From NCBI GenBank assembly GCA_016932335.1, contig JAFGCZ010000014.1, forward strand, positions 1 through 64,000: 64,000 nt of DNA. The letters run 5' to 3'. Positions 61,240 through 64,000 of this stretch are shown piece by piece (positions within the stretch are counted from its first letter, which is position 1; each line of letters begins with the position of its first letter). Made by a program: the position numbers and the translations under genes. This stretch comes from Opitutales bacterium (lineage in GTDB: Bacteria; Verrucomicrobiota; Verrucomicrobiia; Opitutales; Oceanipulchritudinaceae). Below the pieces are notes generated by a model that did no database searches, was not told the DNA's origin, and was given only the letters and a program-made list of their open reading frames with translations.

Positions 61240-61640
61240 GGTTCTATTGTTTAGAGAAAGATGGAGAGAAAATCTTGTTTTCCGACATCTGTAAAGCGTG
61301 AAAATGCAAAAAACGGCAAAAAAAGGCCATTTTCGGAGAGAAGAGGGAGAACGCATAAAAAAGGTTGCAGAGCCGGAATGCGGGTATTAATGGGTTGAGA
61401 CTGTTGGAAGCGACTACAGCTTTTCTGGAAGTAAGTGTGACAGACTTACGGATGAGGTTTTTTGTTGCGATCGAACTACTCCAAAAGTTAACTCCTTCAA
61501 GTTAATGAATTGACAAGAAGCTGGATAGAAAACAGTCTTCCCTGTTTGTTTAGTCTAACAAAATTCCCCTAACCCCAGTCTTGAACAGCGTAACTTGTTC
61601 ACTGACTGTCCTTTCGAATCAACTACCAAGTTAATCTCCT
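61240..61640. other. Divergent intergenic region, no gene seen
   Basis: About 400 bp between leftward rpmI and the rightward DUF3450 gene. It must hold promoters for both directions. A TTGACA lies at 61511-61516 on the plus strand, but without a clear -10 at standard spacing. Confidence 0.35.
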
Positions 61641-62423
61641 ATGAAAAAAACTCTAGTTGGAGGCATTAGTGCCTTACTCCTTATTGGGTTGCCACTCGGA
61701 GTGCAGGCCCAAAATGAAACCAAAATCGACACTGCTCGTGCAACTATCGATGAATGGGTGCAAGCCCGTAAAGATATTGCCAAAGCCGAAAGCGAATGGA
61801 AGGTCGAAAAGGAACTGATCCTGAACCAGATCAGCCTTTACGAGCAAACCATTTCCGAGCTGCAGGATGTCATTAACAAGGCTGAAGCAGAGGCCACTAC
61901 GGCTACAGAAAGCCGCGCCAAGCTGAATGCCGAGAAGGAATCTCTGGATGCGGCTATCTCCGCCATCAACAAGAAGATCAGCGTTTACGAACGCATGATG
62001 CATGATGCGTATGCCTATTTCCCTGAACCCCTCAAGGACAAGGTTGGCCAGCTCTACTCCAGCATGCCCAAAGAAGGGCAGAAGAACGTTGGCATGCCCA
62101 CCAGCAACCGCTTGGCCATCGTTATCGGTATTCTTAATGAAGCCGACAAATTCAACAAGAGCATTACCGTACGCAAGGAAGACCACAACATCGACGGTAT
62201 GAGCATGGAAGTAGACGTAGTTTACTTCGGTCTGTCCATGGCTATCTACTCCGACACGGACGGCAAGAATGCAGGCATCGGAATCCCCGCCAAGAACGGC
62301 TGGTCTTGGGAAGCCCGCAATGACAAGGCAGTTGAAATTGCCAAGACCATCAAGGTTGCCAATGATACGCTGAAGCCCGCCGTGTTCACGGAAGTGCCGA
62401 TGCAGATCACCAGCGTCAATTAA
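61641..62423 (+). CDS. DUF3450 periplasmic coiled-coil protein
   Basis: A 260-aa protein with a signal peptide (GGISALLLIGLPLGVQAQ), a long coiled coil (about residues 30-115, ISLYEQTISELQDVINKAEAE) and a C-terminal globular part with VDVVYFGLSMAIYSD and NGWSWEARND. This matches DUF3450, usually the first gene of operons encoding ExbB/TolQ-like and TonB proteins, as here. It probably works in energising TonB-dependent uptake. It lies 20 bp before the ExbB-like gene. Confidence 0.8.
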   Translation: MKKTLVGGISALLLIGLPLGVQAQNETKIDTARATIDEWVQARKDIAKAESEWKVEKELILNQISLYEQTISELQDVINKAEAEATTATESRAKLNAEKESLDAAISAINKKISVYERMMHDAYAYFPEPLKDKVGQLYSSMPKEGQKNVGMPTSNRLAIVIGILNEADKFNKSITVRKEDHNIDGMSMEVDVVYFGLSMAIYSDTDGKNAGIGIPAKNGWSWEARNDKAVEIAKTIKVANDTLKPAVFTEVPMQITSVN

Positions 62424-62443
62424 TTCATTAACGCCTCCAATCA

Positions 62444-63814
62444 ATGAAGAAATTTATACTTTCACTAACTGCCCTTCTCTGCGCCGCCGGGCTTCATGCA
62501 CAGACATTCAGTGCTGCCACACAGCAAAGCCAGGCTGATCTGCAGAACGTTCTCAACCAGTATGCCGCCCTGCAGAAGGAAATTGCTGCAGAAAAGGTTC
62601 CTCTGAGCCGCAAGCTTCAGGAAGTTGAACTGGAAGCTACAGAAAAGACCAAGGAAAAGGATCGTCAGCAGAGTCTCTCCGACAACGCCGGCTTTACCCT
62701 GACCTCTCTGCAGGATTCCGTAAAGAAGCTGAAGGACAACAACGCTTACATGTCGAATTTGTTGAACGACTACATCAACCGTTTCAACACCCAGCTCGAC
62801 CAGAGTGAAACGCCTCTTTACAAAGACGCCATTGACGCAGCTTTGAATGCCAAGGAAAACGGCGGCGACCCTAGCGTAACATTTGGTCTGCAGATGGCTG
62901 TGCTGGAACAATCCTTTGACCGTTTGATGAAGTCCATCGGTGGACAGACCCTCCGCGGCGACGCCATTGTCGGCAGCGGGGTTAAAGAATCCGGCAGCTT
63001 CGCCGTAATGGGCCCGATTGCTTTCTTCGCCAGTGACACCTCCAGCATTGCCGGTGTTTCCTATACAGAAAGCAACTCTGTTCAGCCCCATATTTACGAG
63101 TTGGACAGTAAGACAGGTATCCGCGAGCTCATCGGCAACGGTTCCGGTCTGGTCATGCTCGACGCCTCCCAAGGTGAAGCCCAAAAATTTGAAAACGAGC
63201 AGGATACGCTGACCGAGGAAATCGCCAAGGGTGGTTTCGTTATGTGGCCGATCCTGACACTGGCCGGTGCCTCTCTGATCATCATTGTGATCAAGGTCAT
63301 CCAGTTCCTTGGTGTTAAGGAAGCCAAGCAGAGCGACCTCTCAACCATCATCACTGCCTTGCGCGACGACCGCGGCGAAGAAGCTCTGGCTTATGCCAAG
63401 CAGATCAAAGGCCCGGTAGGCGAACTCCTGCAGGTGGCGGTAAGCAATGCCGACCAGGACAAGGAAGTTATCGAAGAAATGCTTTACGAAGTTATCATTA
63501 ACAACCAGCCCAAGCTGGAGCGTTTGTTGACCTTCATTTCCGTAACCGCTGCGGTTGGACCTCTCTTCGGTCTGTTGGGAACGGTAACCGGTATGATTCG
63601 TACCTTTAAGATGATTACGGTAGTAGGAACCGGTGATGCCGGCTCTCTCTCCGGTGGTATTTCCGAAGCGTTGATCACCACCAAGTGGGGTCTGATCATC
63701 GCTATTCCTGCGCTGCTCTTCCACGCAATGTTGGCCCGCACCGCCCGTGGTGTTATTGGTAGCATGGAACAGGCTGCGGTTGGATTCATTAACGGCATTA
63801 TTGACGAAGAATAA
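62444..63814 (+). CDS. MotA/TolQ/ExbB-family proton channel with periplasmic N-terminal domain
   Basis: A 456-aa protein: signal peptide (ILSLTALLCAAGLHAQ), a coiled-coil periplasmic part (residues about 25-110), then the ExbB core with membrane segments near ILTLAGASLIIIVIKVIQFLG (about 265-290), FISVTAAVGPLFGLLGTVTGM (about 365-388) and WGLIIAIPALLFHAMLA (about 410-430). GLLGTVTGMIRTF and KWGLIIAIPAL are the family motifs. It uses proton flow to drive TonB-type transport. A second ExbB-like gene follows. Confidence 0.88.
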   Translation: MKKFILSLTALLCAAGLHAQTFSAATQQSQADLQNVLNQYAALQKEIAAEKVPLSRKLQEVELEATEKTKEKDRQQSLSDNAGFTLTSLQDSVKKLKDNNAYMSNLLNDYINRFNTQLDQSETPLYKDAIDAALNAKENGGDPSVTFGLQMAVLEQSFDRLMKSIGGQTLRGDAIVGSGVKESGSFAVMGPIAFFASDTSSIAGVSYTESNSVQPHIYELDSKTGIRELIGNGSGLVMLDASQGEAQKFENEQDTLTEEIAKGGFVMWPILTLAGASLIIIVIKVIQFLGVKEAKQSDLSTIITALRDDRGEEALAYAKQIKGPVGELLQVAVSNADQDKEVIEEMLYEVIINNQPKLERLLTFISVTAAVGPLFGLLGTVTGMIRTFKMITVVGTGDAGSLSGGISEALITTKWGLIIAIPALLFHAMLARTARGVIGSMEQAAVGFINGIIDEE

Positions 63815-63854
63815 GTTGGTGGAAACCACTGATTATTCAATGAGGCTATAAACA

Positions 63855-64000
63855 ATGCCGGATGCCACAAATTTAAGCGACGCACAGCAACAGGCCGTGG
63901 AAAAGGTTCTGTCGGGTCCACAAAACTTTGGTGAATTACTTCATTTCATCACAAGCGTGTGGAACGATGGGGGCTGGGTCATGATCCCGTTGCTGATGCT
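63855..64000 (+). CDS. Second MotA/TolQ/ExbB-like protein, cut by window end
   Basis: From the ATG at 63855, 40 bp after the previous gene, 48 complete codons are visible: PDATNLSDAQQQAVEKVL and then LHFITSVWNDGGWVMIPLLM, the start of the first membrane segment of a canonical short ExbB. Tandem ExbB-like genes after DUF3450 are common in this operon type. The rest lies beyond the window. Confidence 0.7.
   Translation, partial: MPDATNLSDAQQQAVEKVLSGPQNFGELLHFITSVWNDGGWVMIPLLM

Noticed and set aside
61240-61356. Longer rpmI start giving 103 aa
   Set aside because: The added 39 residues do not fit L35, whose normal length is obtained from the ATG at 61239.

Overview
The window looks like part of a Verrucomicrobiota chromosome, probably Opitutia/Puniceicoccales-like. 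This is inferred from protein style and gene order (rplY-pth-rpsF-ssb-rplI-dnaB-bamA-skp, rpmI-rplT-pheS-pheT, a DUF3450-ExbB pair, and SASA/GH27 carbohydrate enzymes). No rRNA gene is present to confirm it. There are three zones: a decayed prophage (about 0.2-17.9 kb), a defence island centred on a type III-B CRISPR-Cas locus (about 18-39 kb), and an ordinary housekeeping chromosome (39.3-64 kb).

Prophage zone. The minus strand carries a lysis/tail cassette (holin-like protein, small lipoprotein, tail-tip J-like protein, NlpC/P60 tail peptidase), an inserted AT-rich SEFIR-domain gene, and an integration operon (60-aa ORF, DUF2924, large serine recombinase, HTH protein). The plus strand carries an early/replication module: phage sigma-like factor, Sak4-like ATPase, 3'-5' exonuclease, DUF669 protein, primase/helicase, a 12-bp iteron array that is a good origin candidate, a PD-(D/E)XK nuclease, HTH proteins and a small-terminase-like protein. 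No large terminase, portal or capsid genes are seen. The next phage gene to the right is a truncated tape-measure fragment at 37.1 kb, beyond the CRISPR locus, so the defence island sits where virion genes would be expected.

Defence island. A Fic protein and a lipoprotein precede an almost gapless operon: cmr2(cas10)-cmr3-cmr4-cmr5-cmr6-cmr1-cad1-card1-like-cas1-cas2. It is followed by a leader and a CRISPR array of 55 repeats (37 nt, nearly all identical) and 54 spacers. Cas10 keeps both its HD and GGDD motifs, so it should make cyclic oligoadenylate. Two CARF effectors follow: a CARF-adenosine deaminase (Cad1 type, complete metal site) and a CARF-nuclease of the Card1/Can2 family in which the usual Glu of the E-x-K motif reads Ser. 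No cas6 is in the window. A solitary 24-nt piece of CRISPR repeat lies upstream of cmr2. To the right are a ParDE toxin-antitoxin pair, the tape-measure fragment, a coupled two-gene operon whose second product carries a HEPN-type RNTLVH motif, and tRNA-Asn.

Housekeeping zone. It holds ribosomal and replication genes (rplY, pth, rpsF, ssb, rplI, dnaB), outer-membrane biogenesis genes (bamA, skp), a sugar-utilisation cluster (SASA esterase, GH27 alpha-galactosidase, MFS transporter), an esterase-fold protein lacking its nucleophile Ser, a Sel1-repeat protein, gatCAB, pheST with rpmI-rplT, and the start of a TonB-energising operon (DUF3450, ExbB-like, second ExbB-like cut by the window end).

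All calls come from reading sequence and motifs by eye. No database search or structure prediction was run.
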